Below, one piece after another: positions 1 through 9,175 of a stretch of 64,000 bases of DNA. The notes beneath the pieces are model-generated. The model was not told the DNA's origin. It saw only the letters and a list, made by a program, of their open reading frames with translations, and did no database searches. The stretch is from Planctomycetota bacterium (GTDB lineage Bacteria > Planctomycetota > Planctomycetia > Pirellulales > Pirellulaceae): assembly GCA_014381825.1 (NCBI GenBank), contig JACNKX010000078.1, forward strand, positions 115,984-179,983, in the 5' to 3' direction. The position numbers were made by a program, and so were the translations under genes. Each line of letters starts with the position of its first letter. Within the stretch, counting starts at the first letter, position 1.

Positions 1-1558
1 CATCGGCGGTTTGCTGCGCCGGAGGCGTCTTGTCGGTAACGACTTTGTTGGCGGCTGCAACTTCAGCGGTGAGCTTGTCAGCTCTTGCTTGAAGTTTCGT
101 GGCGATCTCCGTCAACTCAGCTTCTTTCAGCTTGTCGGCGGCTTCTTTCGTACTCTTTGCAAGTGGCCCGATGGCGTTGAGCGCCGCTTGCTTCGTCGCT
201 TGTAGAACTTGAGCGTCGGCCAACGCCTTTGCCGCGGCATCCGAAGCCTTTCGCGCCTCGCCAGTCGCGGTGTTCGCCGCCGTCAGTTCATCGTAAATTG
301 GATTCACCGCGTCGCGGGCTGAATCAAACGCGGCCTGGGCGACGTTAACTGCCTTCGCAGACTCAATCGTTTGATTGGCGAGTCCGTCTACTTTCGTTCG
401 GAGCGAGCCAACTTGCGTTTCAATCGTCGTCGCCTGCTCGGCAACAGAGTCGGAAGCGTCGAGCGACCGCTGATACGTTGCGCTCAAAGCGATCTCTCTC
501 AAGAAGGCTTTCATGTCATATTTCATTGCGACGAACTGGTCGCCGAGCAACTCCAGTAGCTCAGGATGTGAGGGAGGATTGTCCGCGTGATGCAAATCGA
601 CGGGCTCGACCAACCCGCGACCCATCATGTGCGTCCACAGTCGATTCGCGATGTTCTTGTTGAATTGTCGGTTCAATCCATTTGTTGCCAACTCCGCCAA
701 CTTCGCGCGACGACTGTACTTTGGCACGGGGCGAACTTTATCAGCCGGCGCTACGTCGTACTCCTCGCCCTTGGCGAAGAATGGTTCGTCGATCTCGAAC
801 GCAGTTGGCAGTCGCGGAAACGTCTTATCCTGTTCGTCTGTAAACACGGACTTAAACGAGACGTGCCCCTCTGCCTTTTCGGCGTAGAAGACCTTTTTGT
901 CTTTGTCCGTGAACAAGACGCCTCGATTCAGAAACGCATAAATGCCGTAGTAATCGGATTGGTAATAAGTGTCGATCAATGGGTGGTCATGGCACTGGGC
1001 ACATTGGAGATCCATCCCGAAAAAGATCCGACCGACGTCTCGCGTTAGGAGGTTCGTTTCCCCTTCACGGGCCAGATAGAAGGCAGCGGCGGATCGATTT
1101 TTCTCATCAGTGCCATCCGCGGCGAGAATCTCGCGAGCCAACTGATCCCAAGGCTTGTTTTGTGAGATGGAGTCATATAGATATTTTTGCCATTCGACGT
1201 TTTTGACATGCTTTTCGGCGCGGCGTTCCATCAGCATCACGTCAACGACGTTCGTCATGTGACGACTGAATTGCGGGCTGTTCAGCAGTCGCTCGATCAC
1301 ACGCCCTCGCTTGCCCCCCGACTCGTCATCGAGGAACGCACGAGTCACTCCACTGGGCGGAATCGCGCCCGTTAAATCCAGGTACAAGCGGCGTAAGAAC
1401 TCGCCGTCGGTGGCAATCGGCGCGACGATGCCAAGATTCGCCTCGGAGATCATCTGATCGATCGACGTGTGGAGCGGCGGATCGGCATCTCGGGCGAACC
1501 CCGGTGTCAGTATGCAGCATGCAAAGGCAAACGCTGCGAGTGGGAGAGGTCTTGTCAT
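1..1558 (-). CDS. DUF1549/DUF1553 secreted planctomycete protein, 3'-truncated by window edge
   Basis: The minus-strand frame is open from an ATG at 1558 to the window edge, so the C-terminus is missing and about 519 codons are visible. The start MTRPLPLAAFAFACCILTPG reads as a signal peptide. DUF1549-like sequence follows, with a CAQCHDHP motif (CxxCH-like), then DUF1553-like text (NRLWTHMMGRGLVEPVD). The visible C-terminal part is odd: about 140 residues rich in Ala, Lys, Glu and Thr that look like a long coiled coil inserted before the rest of DUF1553. The family is abundant in planctomycetes and often encoded beside DUF1501 proteins; its biochemical role is unknown, although a link to cytochrome c-like redox or polysaccharide processing has been proposed. 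A second family member lies at 57250-58896. Confidence 0.8.
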   Translation of the reverse strand, partial: MTRPLPLAAFAFACCILTPGFARDADPPLHTSIDQMISEANLGIVAPIATDGEFLRRLYLDLTGAIPPSGVTRAFLDDESGGKRGRVIERLLNSPQFSRHMTNVVDVMLMERRAEKHVKNVEWQKYLYDSISQNKPWDQLAREILAADGTDEKNRSAAAFYLAREGETNLLTRDVGRIFFGMDLQCAQCHDHPLIDTYYQSDYYGIYAFLNRGVLFTDKDKKVFYAEKAEGHVSFKSVFTDEQDKTFPRLPTAFEIDEPFFAKGEEYDVAPADKVRPVPKYSRRAKLAELATNGLNRQFNKNIANRLWTHMMGRGLVEPVDLHHADNPPSHPELLELLGDQFVAMKYDMKAFLREIALSATYQRSLDASDSVAEQATTIETQVGSLRTKVDGLANQTIESAKAVNVAQAAFDSARDAVNPIYDELTAANTATGEARKASDAAAKALADAQVLQATKQAALNAIGPLAKSTKEAADKLKEAELTEIATKLQARADKLTAEVAAANKVVTDKTPPAQQTAD

Positions 1559-1773
1559 TGGCCAGCATTCGCCGCACGAGACGGCAGGACCCATTCAATG
1601 GGGAGGAAGGTGAGCGTCCGGTGGGGGGTGCACCGAGCTGCGGCTTACGCACGGCAAAATCGCAACTCATCAACACCGGCCAATATGTTAATCCGCCGAG
1701 CACGAGCAGGTCAAGTTTGATACTGAAACGTCCAAGTGCAGCGATCACTAGTCTCTAGCCGCACGACTTAGCA

Positions 1774-2865
1774 TTAAGAGCCTTTGGACCAAACGGTCGT
1801 CTCAGGATGAAAATCAATCCACGCTGGCTTCAGTGAAACGATGCCCGGTAGCTTCCGTAGCTGTCGTCCTTCGTGTGCTTCATCGGCAGCCTCACCGGTG
1901 ATCGGGTCCCATTCCGATTGTTGCCGGTCGTCAACGAGCTTTCCTCCCTTAAAAGTAAAACTCATCTCTTGACCGGCAAAGATTCGACTGAAGACTGTCG
2001 CGGTTCCACTTTTGGGTTCAAAGACTGCGACAACCGGTTGTCCGGCAAAACGATCATTGATTACCAAGTCGATGCGTAGCGAGTCGAATCTCCAACAACG
2101 AGCTTTTCCATCGCCAACCAATCCGATCACGAGCGCATCTGGCAAGGGATACGACGGGAGCATGATTTCGTTTAAATGCATACCGCGCCGGTACTCGTTG
2201 GTCGTTCTGGACATTTGCATTACTGTCGTGCTTGGATAGCGTTCGCGCCAGGAACCCCAGTCAGTCATTGTCGATGGGATCGCTTCTAACTTGCTGCCTT
2301 CGAGCGGACCTTGCATGGCCGTCCCAAGCAGATGACTCCACAGACTCTCCGTCTCCTGGTCGATCATGACCAGACTGGATCGCCAGAGCAGGCCGGATAC
2401 CGCTAGTGTCAGTGTCTGGCCATTCACTTGCCGGACATACACGATGCCGTTATGGCAGAGATGTCACCACGTCGCGGCGATCGACCGTCCTCCTAACGTG
2501 TCATTGAAGATCTCACGTTCAGGCCCCGACATCACATTGATCGAGTACGCCCGGGCCTCGCCACCTATCTCAACTCCCAAAACCAATTCGTCATCGTCCA
2601 GCACAGTCGCGACCTCATCGACCGACATGACTTGATAGCCGGTCACGACGGGTTGCCGTGGCACTGCCCGTTGGGGAAAGAAGCTCCCGTCCGCAGGTGG
2701 ATTCTCTTCGATTAATCGAGGTGGCTCCTCGTCTGCAATCTGGGCTGCCTCTTGATAATCGGACCACCGTTCGACGAGCGCGGATAACACCACGAATCCG
2801 ACAGCCGCTCCCACAACTGTCAGAATTACTTGGCCAACCTTCGATGTGCTGGTTAATTGGGTCAT
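1774..2865 (-). CDS. DUF3179 membrane-anchored protein with in-frame TGA, candidate selenoprotein (Sec134)
   Basis: One frame runs from an ATG at 2865 (GGTGG five bases upstream; GTG codons at 2877 and 2874 are weaker alternatives) to TAA at 1774, 363 residues, interrupted only by TGA at 2464-2466. Residues about 8-30 form a membrane anchor. DUF3179 landmarks lie on both sides of the TGA: LGVEIGGEARAYSINVM and NDTLGGRSIAATW before it, then HLCHNGIVY, SGLLWRSSLVMIDQETESLW and LLGTAMQGPLEG after it. In the family this point normally reads (T/S)(Y/W)CPLC, so TGA stands for the first Cys of CxxC and gives U134-H-L-C137. Downstream codons remain family-like to the end. The molecular function of DUF3179 is unknown. 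Alternatives are a recent nonsense mutation of TGC/TGT or a sequencing error. The DUF3179 assignment is secure; Sec decoding is inferred. Confidence 0.8.
2436..2454 (-). promoter_or_regulatory. Candidate bacterial SECIS hairpin just 3' of the DUF3179 TGA
   Basis: Read on the minus strand, CAUAACG (2454-2448) pairs with CGU and UAUG (2443-2436) to give a seven-pair stem with one bulged G at 2440 and a four-base apical loop GCAU (2447-2444). There are 16 bases between the UGA and the loop, and the loop begins with G. Flanking UGC/GCA may extend the base. Known bacterial SECIS elements have a short stem with a bulge and a G-containing apical loop roughly 16-37 bases after UGA, so the geometry fits. 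It was folded by eye, and a short hairpin can occur by chance inside coding sequence. Confidence 0.45.
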
Positions 2866-3103
2866 TCTGGCCACCACTCTCTAGAATCGGCGCGAACTCG
2901 GAAGTGCGATCAACGTGGGTCACAGTCTAATGTTGCGAACGAACTCAGTTTGTGAGTTAATTAACAAGCGGTAACGGCAAACTACAGGCCGACGAAGATA
3001 ATTAAAAAATAACTTGCTTCCCCGATAATTCGAGGGGTACACTGTGGCTTGCAGATTGTTGGCGTTGACCACTTCACGATGCGAATCACTTTTAGGAGTT
3101 GAA

Positions 3104-3544
3104 ATGATCGTCAGTCGAATGGGCATCGTGGGATTTGGCTCGTTATCCTTGTTGGTTCTGTTGGTTAGTTCGGGTTGTGGAGGTCCTGGTTACGGCTCGT
3201 CTGTGAAGGTCACCGGAACGGTGACGGTGGACGACAAACCGCTGGCAGACGCTTCGGTAACGTTCCATAGCACGGAAGGACGCGAGGCAGAGTTCAGCAA
3301 CTTCACCGCAACGACAGGTGGTGATGGCAAGTATGAACTCGCAGATGTCTACCCGGGTGCCTACGAAGTCATCGTTGCCGAGGGAGGCGGCGAGAGTGGT
3401 GAAGGAATGGAAGACCCAGGCATGGCCTCTGCCACGGCTGGACAAGATCTGCAACCGGTTGCCGGGGAACTCAAGACAGAGGTCGGGTCAGAAGATCACA
3501 CTTTTGATGTCAAGCTCAAACGTGGTCGTGTGCCACGACAGTAG
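3104..3544 (+). CDS. Small lipoprotein with carboxypeptidase-regulatory-like beta-sandwich
   Basis: The start at ATG 3104 is chosen over an upstream in-frame start because TAGGAG lies just before it and because it gives a short lipoprotein signal (LSLLVLLVSSGC, Cys about residue 24). The mature 120 or so residues match the carboxypeptidase-regulatory-like/transthyretin-like fold seen in many planctomycete lipoproteins: KVTGTVTVDDKPLADASVTF, then GDGKYELADVYPGAYEVIV. The protein is 146 aa. It lies 48 bases upstream of a DUF1559 gene on the same strand, a pairing common in planctomycetes, so co-transcription is likely. Such proteins are assumed to sit at the membrane or surface; no enzymatic function is implied. 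Confidence 0.8.
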   Translation: MIVSRMGIVGFGSLSLLVLLVSSGCGGPGYGSSVKVTGTVTVDDKPLADASVTFHSTEGREAEFSNFTATTGGDGKYELADVYPGAYEVIVAEGGGESGEGMEDPGMASATAGQDLQPVAGELKTEVGSEDHTFDVKLKRGRVPRQ

Positions 3545-3592
3545 CAGAATTTTCAGTTTACTTCATTATCCGTCTTAGTCAGGAGCATCGTC

Positions 3593-4558
3593 ATGAAACG
3601 ATCACGAGGTTTTACGTTGGTCGAGCTATTGGTGGTCATCGCCATCATTGGCATCTTGGTTGCCTTATTGCTTCCGGCTGTTCAGGCGGCGCGCGAAGCG
3701 GCCAGGCGCATGTCTTGCGGCAACAACCTGCACCAGCTCGGAATCGCGCTGCACAACTACGCAGACTCGCGGAGAGAAGCGATGCCGCGAGGCGTTGAGG
3801 CTACGACGGGGTTAAACTGTTGTTGTTCCAACCAAGACTGGAAGCTGGGACATACAATCCACGCAATGCTTCTACCCTATGTCGAGCAGCAAGCACTGGC
3901 AGATCTGTACGACATGAGCGTGCCTCCGTGGGGCCAACAGCTCGGAGTTGTAAGCACCCGAATCGATTCCTACCTGTGCCCCAGCGCTACGGAACATCGA
4001 ATCAACAAGATTACCAACTTCGGTAACCCAGCGCCTGCTCTCAACTTTACATACTCAAACGATGACAACTATCCGCACAACTATCCCGCAGCGGGATCGC
4101 ACCACGGTTGGGGTGTCTGTGGTCGTCACGACAATACTACGATCAACGGCACTTTCGCGGTCCGCCGTGGAATTCGAGAACAAAGCGGCGCTCCCGCCGA
4201 TCCCCGAATCAAGCTGTCCGGTATTACAGATGGCACCAGTAACACGATGGCCTTTTCCGAAACGGCGCAGGGCAAGAATGATATACTCCCCGGCGGATGG
4301 AACAACTTAAGTGGGAAAGGCTGGGCAGATCCATGGTACAACAGTACGCTATTTTCGATTGGGGAACGATCCACACCCAACAGTCTTGTGTCGCAGTACG
4401 GCGGGTACAATGCCAGCAACGCGACGAGCTATCATCCTGGTGGTGTCCAGGTGTGCTTCATGGATGGCAATGTGCGATTCGTTTCGGAGACGATTGACGG
4501 CCAGGTTTGGTTCGGTCTGGGAACTCCGGGTCGTGGAGAAGCGGTCTCCCCTCCTTAA
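3593..4558 (+). CDS. DUF1559 protein with type IV pilin-like prepilin N-terminus
   Basis: This 321-residue protein starts [20 protein letters not shown], a prepilin peptidase site (G before FTLVE) followed by the long hydrophobic helix of type IV pilins and pseudopilins, then [18 protein letters not shown], the signature junction to DUF1559. The C-terminal part carries [19 protein letters not shown], the H-x-G-G/DGSV-type end motif of the family. DUF1559 proteins are highly expanded in planctomycetes and are thought to be surface-exposed pilin-like proteins of unknown role. The gene follows a small lipoprotein gene and is followed by a clear terminator. Confidence 0.93.
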   Translation: MKRSRGFTLVELLVVIAIIGILVALLLPAVQAAREAARRMSCGNNLHQLGIALHNYADSRREAMPRGVEATTGLNCCCSNQDWKLGHTIHAMLLPYVEQQALADLYDMSVPPWGQQLGVVSTRIDSYLCPSATEHRINKITNFGNPAPALNFTYSNDDNYPHNYPAAGSHHGWGVCGRHDNTTINGTFAVRRGIREQSGAPADPRIKLSGITDGTSNTMAFSETAQGKNDILPGGWNNLSGKGWADPWYNSTLFSIGERSTPNSLVSQYGGYNASNATSYHPGGVQVCFMDGNVRFVSETIDGQVWFGLGTPGRGEAVSPP

Positions 4559-4589
4559 CCCTCGCTGTTTTTTTGAACGTGACAATTAT

Positions 4590-4616
4590 CGCACGCGTCC
4601 GCGCGTGCGGTTTTTT
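4590..4616 (+). terminator. Rho-independent terminator after the DUF1559 gene
   Basis: CGCACGCG (4590-4597), a four-base loop, and CGCGTGCG (4602-4609) form an eight-pair GC-rich stem followed by G and six T (4611-4616). It lies 31 bases after the stop of the DUF1559 gene and between convergent genes. There is no T run on the other strand, so it should act mainly on plus-strand transcripts. Confidence 0.85.
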
Positions 4617-4648
4617 ATTCTTTCCAACCGCCGTCACGAGCGAGCGTT

Positions 4649-6430
4649 TTATGGGGATGTACCGGTATCTTGCAACAACGTCATCAAAGGTGTCCGGGGC
4701 ATATCCCGCCAAGTCTCAGCCGTTTGCCCCGGCCAATGAACGGTTACATCGTCGATTATGCCGACTTGTCCGGAAACGATACTTAGCTGCGTATCGCTGG
4801 CCGACTGAAAGCTTCCCCCGGACGGTATCCAGTAAGTCCTCCGCTGCTCTCCGATCACGACGTCCACCCGACATCCCAGCGGCTGGCGTGATGAACTCGT
4901 GCCGACAAGCCTCAAACGGCACGAACCGTTGAATTCTTCCGAGTCGTTTCGCAGCAGTTCGACCGGCGTCTCGAGATGGGTGACGACAAGATCTTCATCT
5001 CCATCGCCATCCAAGTCTCCGACGGCGACCCCGCGGCCTAGCCGGTCTTCCTGAAAGTAGGAGCCAGCCGATGCGGACACGTCCGTCAACCGCTGGGCGT
5101 TGAGATTACGAACCAATTGCGGAGGCATTGCGTACGCATAGCTCATTTTCAACGCGGTTAAATCCCAAACGTGGCCGTTCGCAACAAACATGTCCAGATA
5201 GCCGTCACGATCAAAGTCGGAAAACACTGCGCCGAATCCCAACATGGGCCGCGAAATTGGGTTCAAGCCGAAAGATTGGTTGACGCTCAAGAATCCGGTT
5301 GGTCCCAAGTTCTGATACAGGTCGTTGACTTGATTGTCAAAGTTTGTCACGAGCAAATCAAAACGACCATCGTTATTCATATCGCCACACGCCACTCCCA
5401 TTCCGGAATGGGCGAGCCCTTCACTGCCGACCGCCACACCATTTGAGATTCCTACTTCCTCGAATCGCATCTCGCCTTGATTGCGAAACAAGTAATTCTC
5501 GGTCGTGTCATTTGCCACATAGATATCGAGCAAGCCATCGGCGTCGAAGTCAGCGACCGCCAGCCCAAGGCCCTTCGACTCCGCGCGCACGATGCCCGAC
5601 ATTTCGCTGACGTCACGAAACGTGCCGTCACCCAAGTTGTGGTGGAGTACATCGGGTTGACCCGGACGCCCGATTGGCCCGCAGGAAATCTGAATCGGCG
5701 TTTGATGTTGCGTATGGCAAGGTGGATCGTCAGGTGACCACTCGACGTAGTTGACAATATACAAATCGAGGTTGCCATCGCCATCCAAATCCGCCCACGC
5801 CGCGCTTGTCCCCCAGCGATCGTCCATCAATCCGCTCGAAGCGGACACTTCTGTGAAAGTTCCGTCGCCGTTGTTGTGCCACAAGCGGTTCGTTCCGTAT
5901 CGTGCCAAAAAGAGATCGACAAAACCATCGTTGTCGTAGTCGCCGGCGGCACAGCCCATACCGAAACCAAACTCGTCCAAGCCCGCCGTCGCGGACACCT
6001 CGGCATAGGTGAGTTGGCCCATTGCGCGGTACAGTTGGTGCGTGGCACTTTGCTGTTCGGCTGGCCTCGCGAAGTGTGATCCGTTGGAAAAGAAGATGTC
6101 GAGTTGTCCGTCGGCGTCAAAATCCAACAAGGCAACTCCGCCGCCGTTTTGCTCCGTCATATAGTGTTCGGGAGATGGGCCGCCGTAGTACGTAAATTCA
6201 ACGCCTGCTTCCTTCGTCACCGTAGTAAAGCGAATCGAATCAGTTGTGTCTGCAGAGTCTCCAGAACGCTGAAATCGCGGTATTGGCGGAGTTGTGATGA
6301 CGTCTTGCTTCACGACACCGTCAGGAGGCTGCTGTGAAGTGCAACCCCAACCAAAAAACAGTATGATCGGTGCAAATAACAGAAGCACGCCGTGATGCGT
6401 ACTCCAGCGAAGCGATCTGACAAAAGTCAC
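4649..6430 (-). CDS. FG-GAP/VCBS repeat lipoprotein with C-terminal UnbV (ASPIC) domain
   Basis: GTG at 6430 is chosen as start: GGGAG lies just upstream, the codon follows the stop of the preceding TPR gene by one base, and it gives a lipoprotein signal (LLLFAPIILFFGWGC). The protein is 593 aa. At least six calcium-binding-type FG-GAP/VCBS blades are visible, for example LLDFDADGQLDIFFSNG, AGDYDNDGFVDLFLARYG, WADLDGDGNLDLYIVNY and VGDLDGDGDEDLVVTHL. The C-terminal 80 residues resemble the ASPIC/UnbV domain (RLVGTSSSRQPLGCRVDVVIG, VTVHWPG). Such proteins form an exported beta-propeller; their partners are unknown. Translational coupling with the TPR gene suggests that the two products act together. 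Confidence 0.87.
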   Translation of the reverse strand: MTFVRSLRWSTHHGVLLLFAPIILFFGWGCTSQQPPDGVVKQDVITTPPIPRFQRSGDSADTTDSIRFTTVTKEAGVEFTYYGGPSPEHYMTEQNGGGVALLDFDADGQLDIFFSNGSHFARPAEQQSATHQLYRAMGQLTYAEVSATAGLDEFGFGMGCAAGDYDNDGFVDLFLARYGTNRLWHNNGDGTFTEVSASSGLMDDRWGTSAAWADLDGDGNLDLYIVNYVEWSPDDPPCHTQHQTPIQISCGPIGRPGQPDVLHHNLGDGTFRDVSEMSGIVRAESKGLGLAVADFDADGLLDIYVANDTTENYLFRNQGEMRFEEVGISNGVAVGSEGLAHSGMGVACGDMNNDGRFDLLVTNFDNQVNDLYQNLGPTGFLSVNQSFGLNPISRPMLGFGAVFSDFDRDGYLDMFVANGHVWDLTALKMSYAYAMPPQLVRNLNAQRLTDVSASAGSYFQEDRLGRGVAVGDLDGDGDEDLVVTHLETPVELLRNDSEEFNGSCRLRLVGTSSSRQPLGCRVDVVIGEQRRTYWIPSGGSFQSASDTQLSIVSGQVGIIDDVTVHWPGQTAETWRDMPRTPLMTLLQDTGTSP

Positions 6431-6431
6431 A

Positions 6432-7451
6432 TTAACTCCCGACGTGTGCCGCCGCACGTTTCCAAGTCTCCGCCTGAATCTTCTTCCCACGCTGCTGACA
6501 AATCTCGGCGATCTCGCCGCACAACTCCTGCGTCGGATTCTCCAGGTCCCCACTTAACACGATCTCCGTGAGCCGACCGACATACGACTCCAGCTGATTC
6601 GCACGCGAGAAGCAATCCGCCGCCTCGTCACCTCGACCGAGCAATTGTAACAGCGCACCACGACGCTGGACGTATCGCAGTTCACTGGGATGCCGCTCGA
6701 GCGCCCGTTCGATGCGTTCCAAGGCTGCGTCGACTTCACCTTGCGATTCCTTGACGAGGCTCTGGTTCCACAATACTTGGTCCGAATAAGTCGCGTCGTG
6801 GGAATCGATCGATTCTGCTGCATTCGGCCAATTCAGAAGCAGATCCGCCGACGACCATTCACCTCGATCGATCAAAAACTCCGCCGCGCGAATACGGACC
6901 AGTACGTCGCTGGGACAGAGATCAACGGCTGACTGCAGCGTCTGTTCTGCCTGTTCGGATTCTCCGACTCGAGCATAACAATAGCCGAGCGTCGCCAGGA
7001 CTCGCGGCTGTTCGCCCTGTCGGCCTGCCGCACGTTCCCAATAGCCGAGGACTTCACGCGGATTCTGTGGCCTGAACTCACTCATCAGCAAGTCGACTGC
7101 CAGCGAGAAGTCACGCGGACGAACCCGCAATCCATCCTCCAGCAGTGATTCCAATTCGCGACTACGGAATTGATTGAAATACATCCAGCGTAGCTCGTCG
7201 CGTACACGAACCGATTCTGGATGCAGAGTAAGGACTTGCGTCAAGAGTTGCTCTGCTTCATCGACGCGATACTCTTTGAGGAACCGCATTGCCATGTCGT
7301 AAGTGACTAGCGGCGCCGTCTGGGAATCTGACTTCTGGCTCTCGCGATTAAAGAGCGGAATCGATGCTAGTAGCAAAACCGGGGCGAGGAGCCAACGCCA
7401 TGACCAACGATGAGCGCTTGGGCGATTGTTTGTTTTTTTAGTCCTTGGCAT
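6432..7451 (-). CDS. Membrane-anchored tetratricopeptide repeat protein
   Basis: The start at ATG 7451 (MPRTKKTNNRPSAHRW) gives 339 residues with a positively charged N-terminus and one membrane segment (WRWLLAPVLLLASIPLF). Longer in-frame starts up to 7568 would put unlikely sequence before the anchor, and no strong ribosome site supports any of them. TPR-like helical hairpins follow: DEAEQLLTQVLTLHPESVRVRDELRW, REVLGYWERAAG, ATLGYCYARVGESEQAEQTLQSAVDLCPSD, and VDAALERIERALERHPSELRYV. The stop overlaps the ribosome site of the FG-GAP/UnbV gene. UnbV proteins next to TPR proteins are a recurring planctomycete arrangement. Confidence 0.82.
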   Translation of the reverse strand: MPRTKKTNNRPSAHRWSWRWLLAPVLLLASIPLFNRESQKSDSQTAPLVTYDMAMRFLKEYRVDEAEQLLTQVLTLHPESVRVRDELRWMYFNQFRSRELESLLEDGLRVRPRDFSLAVDLLMSEFRPQNPREVLGYWERAAGRQGEQPRVLATLGYCYARVGESEQAEQTLQSAVDLCPSDVLVRIRAAEFLIDRGEWSSADLLLNWPNAAESIDSHDATYSDQVLWNQSLVKESQGEVDAALERIERALERHPSELRYVQRRGALLQLLGRGDEAADCFSRANQLESYVGRLTEIVLSGDLENPTQELCGEIAEICQQRGKKIQAETWKRAAAHVGS

Positions 7452-7585
7452 GGAAGCAGGTAGTTTGTGTCGAAAGTATAGAGCTCGAAATGTGCGAATT
7501 AATGTCTGCCCCAATTCAACAGTCAACAACTTAACACAGAGCGTTGTGGGATGCGCAGAAATCGGCACGCTATCAATCAGAGCCT

Positions 7586-7678
7586 GACGTCAAGGCGAGC
7601 GAGTAGATGTGTTGTCGAGGGAGTGCGATCGACGTTGATCACTGCTCGAACTGGCGCGACGGTAGACGTCAAGGCGAG
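7586..7678. repeat. 14-bp direct repeat in the gap upstream of the TPR gene
   Basis: GACGTCAAGGCGAG occurs at 7586-7599 and again at 7665-7678. The gap 7452-7742 otherwise shows no convincing gene; it should carry the promoter of the TPR operon. The repeats could be operator half-sites or chance. Confidence 0.35.
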
Positions 7679-7742
7679 GAGCCAAATAAGTCGACGAATT
7701 GAGCGTTTGACGCGCTCGTTGAGTATCTACGGGAAGGTTCCC

Positions 7743-8054
7743 TCAGATTTCAACTTGAAGTTCGGCTCCAACGACACGCACAGCGAAAGTGCGGGCGTTG
7801 AACCGAGGTTTGTCTTCGTCGAGATAAGTTCCTTCGCGAACACAAAACCGCCAATGGTGGATTCTGCAGCGAATCGTGTCGTTCTCGATAATTCCGCCAG
7901 CGAGTGAAGCGCCCGCGTGTGGGCAACGATTGTCCAAAGCGAAGTACTCGCCGTTTACGTGAAACACACCGACCATCACGTTGTCGATGACAAACATTCG
8001 AGCTTCGTCTTCGGGGATCTCGTCTGTTTGGCAGATCGTATGAAAGGTTGACAT
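7743..8054 (-). CDS. Rieske-type [2Fe-2S] ferredoxin
   Basis: This 103-residue single-domain protein has both Rieske boxes: NRCPHAGASL (C-x-H) and CRIHHWRF (C-x2-H), separated by 15-17 residues. It lacks a signal peptide and membrane segment, so it is a soluble ferredoxin of the NirD/BphF type rather than a cytochrome bc1 subunit. The likely role is electron transfer to an oxygenase or reductase encoded elsewhere; no partner is adjacent. The motif GVFHVNGEYFALDNRCPH is characteristic of the family. Confidence 0.9.
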   Translation of the reverse strand: MSTFHTICQTDEIPEDEARMFVIDNVMVGVFHVNGEYFALDNRCPHAGASLAGGIIENDTIRCRIHHWRFCVREGTYLDEDKPRFNARTFAVRVVGAELQVEI

Positions 8055-8176
8055 GTGGATGGTTGCGGTTGGGGTCCGTCAACGGAAGCTTCGCTGCAAC
8101 GAAGTGCTACCAACTTGATTAGAGATTTTCATGGCGTTGCGGGTTGGACGTAAGTATCCGAAGTGCCTGTTGAAGG

Positions 8177-9010
8177 TCAAGGGTTGGCCTGCGTCCGGTC
8201 CACCGCACGCAATACGACGGCTCGCGCGTCGACGTTCAAGACCTGCACGCCGCTGGCGAGTTCGACGAGCGGATCGGGCCAATGACTATGACCGCGGACC
8301 ACAAGCGGTGGTTGATAGCGCTCGATCACTTCACGAACGGCCGACGAACCTTTGAAGCCACAAGACGGGGCGTCGGGGCCGTCGTGCATCACGAGAACAT
8401 CGAGTGGTTCCAGGAGAAGCGACTCTAACACTTCGAGATACTCTTGCTCCGTGCGGCGTTGCAATCGCGTTGGGTTTCCGATGATGCCACCAATTCCTGC
8501 AACACGAATCCCCTCAATCGAAGTCCGATCACCATCTAAAAATCGCAGTTGTTTGGGAAATCTAGGGCGTGTCTCTTGGTTGGGTCCGAAGGTATCGTGA
8601 TTCCCTGCAACTCCCGCGACGGCACCAAACGATCGTCCAAACGACTGCCACACCGAGGACACGTCGCCGCTGCCTCCGCGTTTGTCGAGGGCCGGAACGG
8701 TGTAGAAATCTCCCGCCAGAAGGACGGCGATTCGGTCGGGATTCGAAAGGCCGATGGTGGCGACAACCTCTGTGAGAATCTTCGGCAAGACTTCTCCCAA
8801 TAGACGCGGTGGTCCGCTCTGAGACTTCTGAAATCTCGCCCGACCTTGGAGATCGGCCGTCGCAATGACCGCATCCAATCCGCTTGGCAATTCCTGGAGT
8901 TCTGCGCTCAGGATCGGCAAGCGGTCTTCATAGTATCCTCCTGCGCCTCTCCCAGCATTGAGAAAGCAGACCTCCGCGATTGGTTTGTAATCGATTGATA
9001 CGACGCGCAC
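8177..9010 (-). CDS. Calcineurin-like metallophosphoesterase
   Basis: The product has phosphoesterase motifs: AVIATADLQGRARF (D-x-Q replacing the usual D-x-H), LLAGDFYTVP, VAGNHDTFG (GNHD), VLVMHDGPD and VVRGHSHWPD (GHSH). GTG at 9010 is preferred (AAAGG seven bases upstream; the protein then begins VRVVSIDYKP, 277 aa). A longer TTG start at 9133 gives an unconserved-looking extension. The protein is expected to be cytosolic and metal-dependent; the substrate is not predictable. The departure from D-x-H at the first metal site is worth noting. Confidence 0.82.
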   Translation of the reverse strand: MRVVSIDYKPIAEVCFLNAGRGAGGYYEDRLPILSAELQELPSGLDAVIATADLQGRARFQKSQSGPPRLLGEVLPKILTEVVATIGLSNPDRIAVLLAGDFYTVPALDKRGGSGDVSSVWQSFGRSFGAVAGVAGNHDTFGPNQETRPRFPKQLRFLDGDRTSIEGIRVAGIGGIIGNPTRLQRRTEQEYLEVLESLLLEPLDVLVMHDGPDAPSCGFKGSSAVREVIERYQPPLVVRGHSHWPDPLVELASGVQVLNVDARAVVLRAVDRTQANP

Positions 9011-9175
9011 GGCAACACCTTTAAACGTATTGATATGGACCAAGACACGGCGCGGATTTGAAGGTTCTCGAATATTCTGGCTGTTAGAAGCGCAGACGTT
9101 GTGTGCGCGCTTAATTGCGTGCAGAATGTGCAAGTGACCATTCTGCGTCGAGGAAGCAAGATTTAGGCATGTTCC

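Noticed and set aside
1326..1748. 140-residue minus-strand ORF at 1326-1748
   Set aside because: It is out of frame with the DUF1549 gene, is rich in Arg and Ser, and has no family resemblance.
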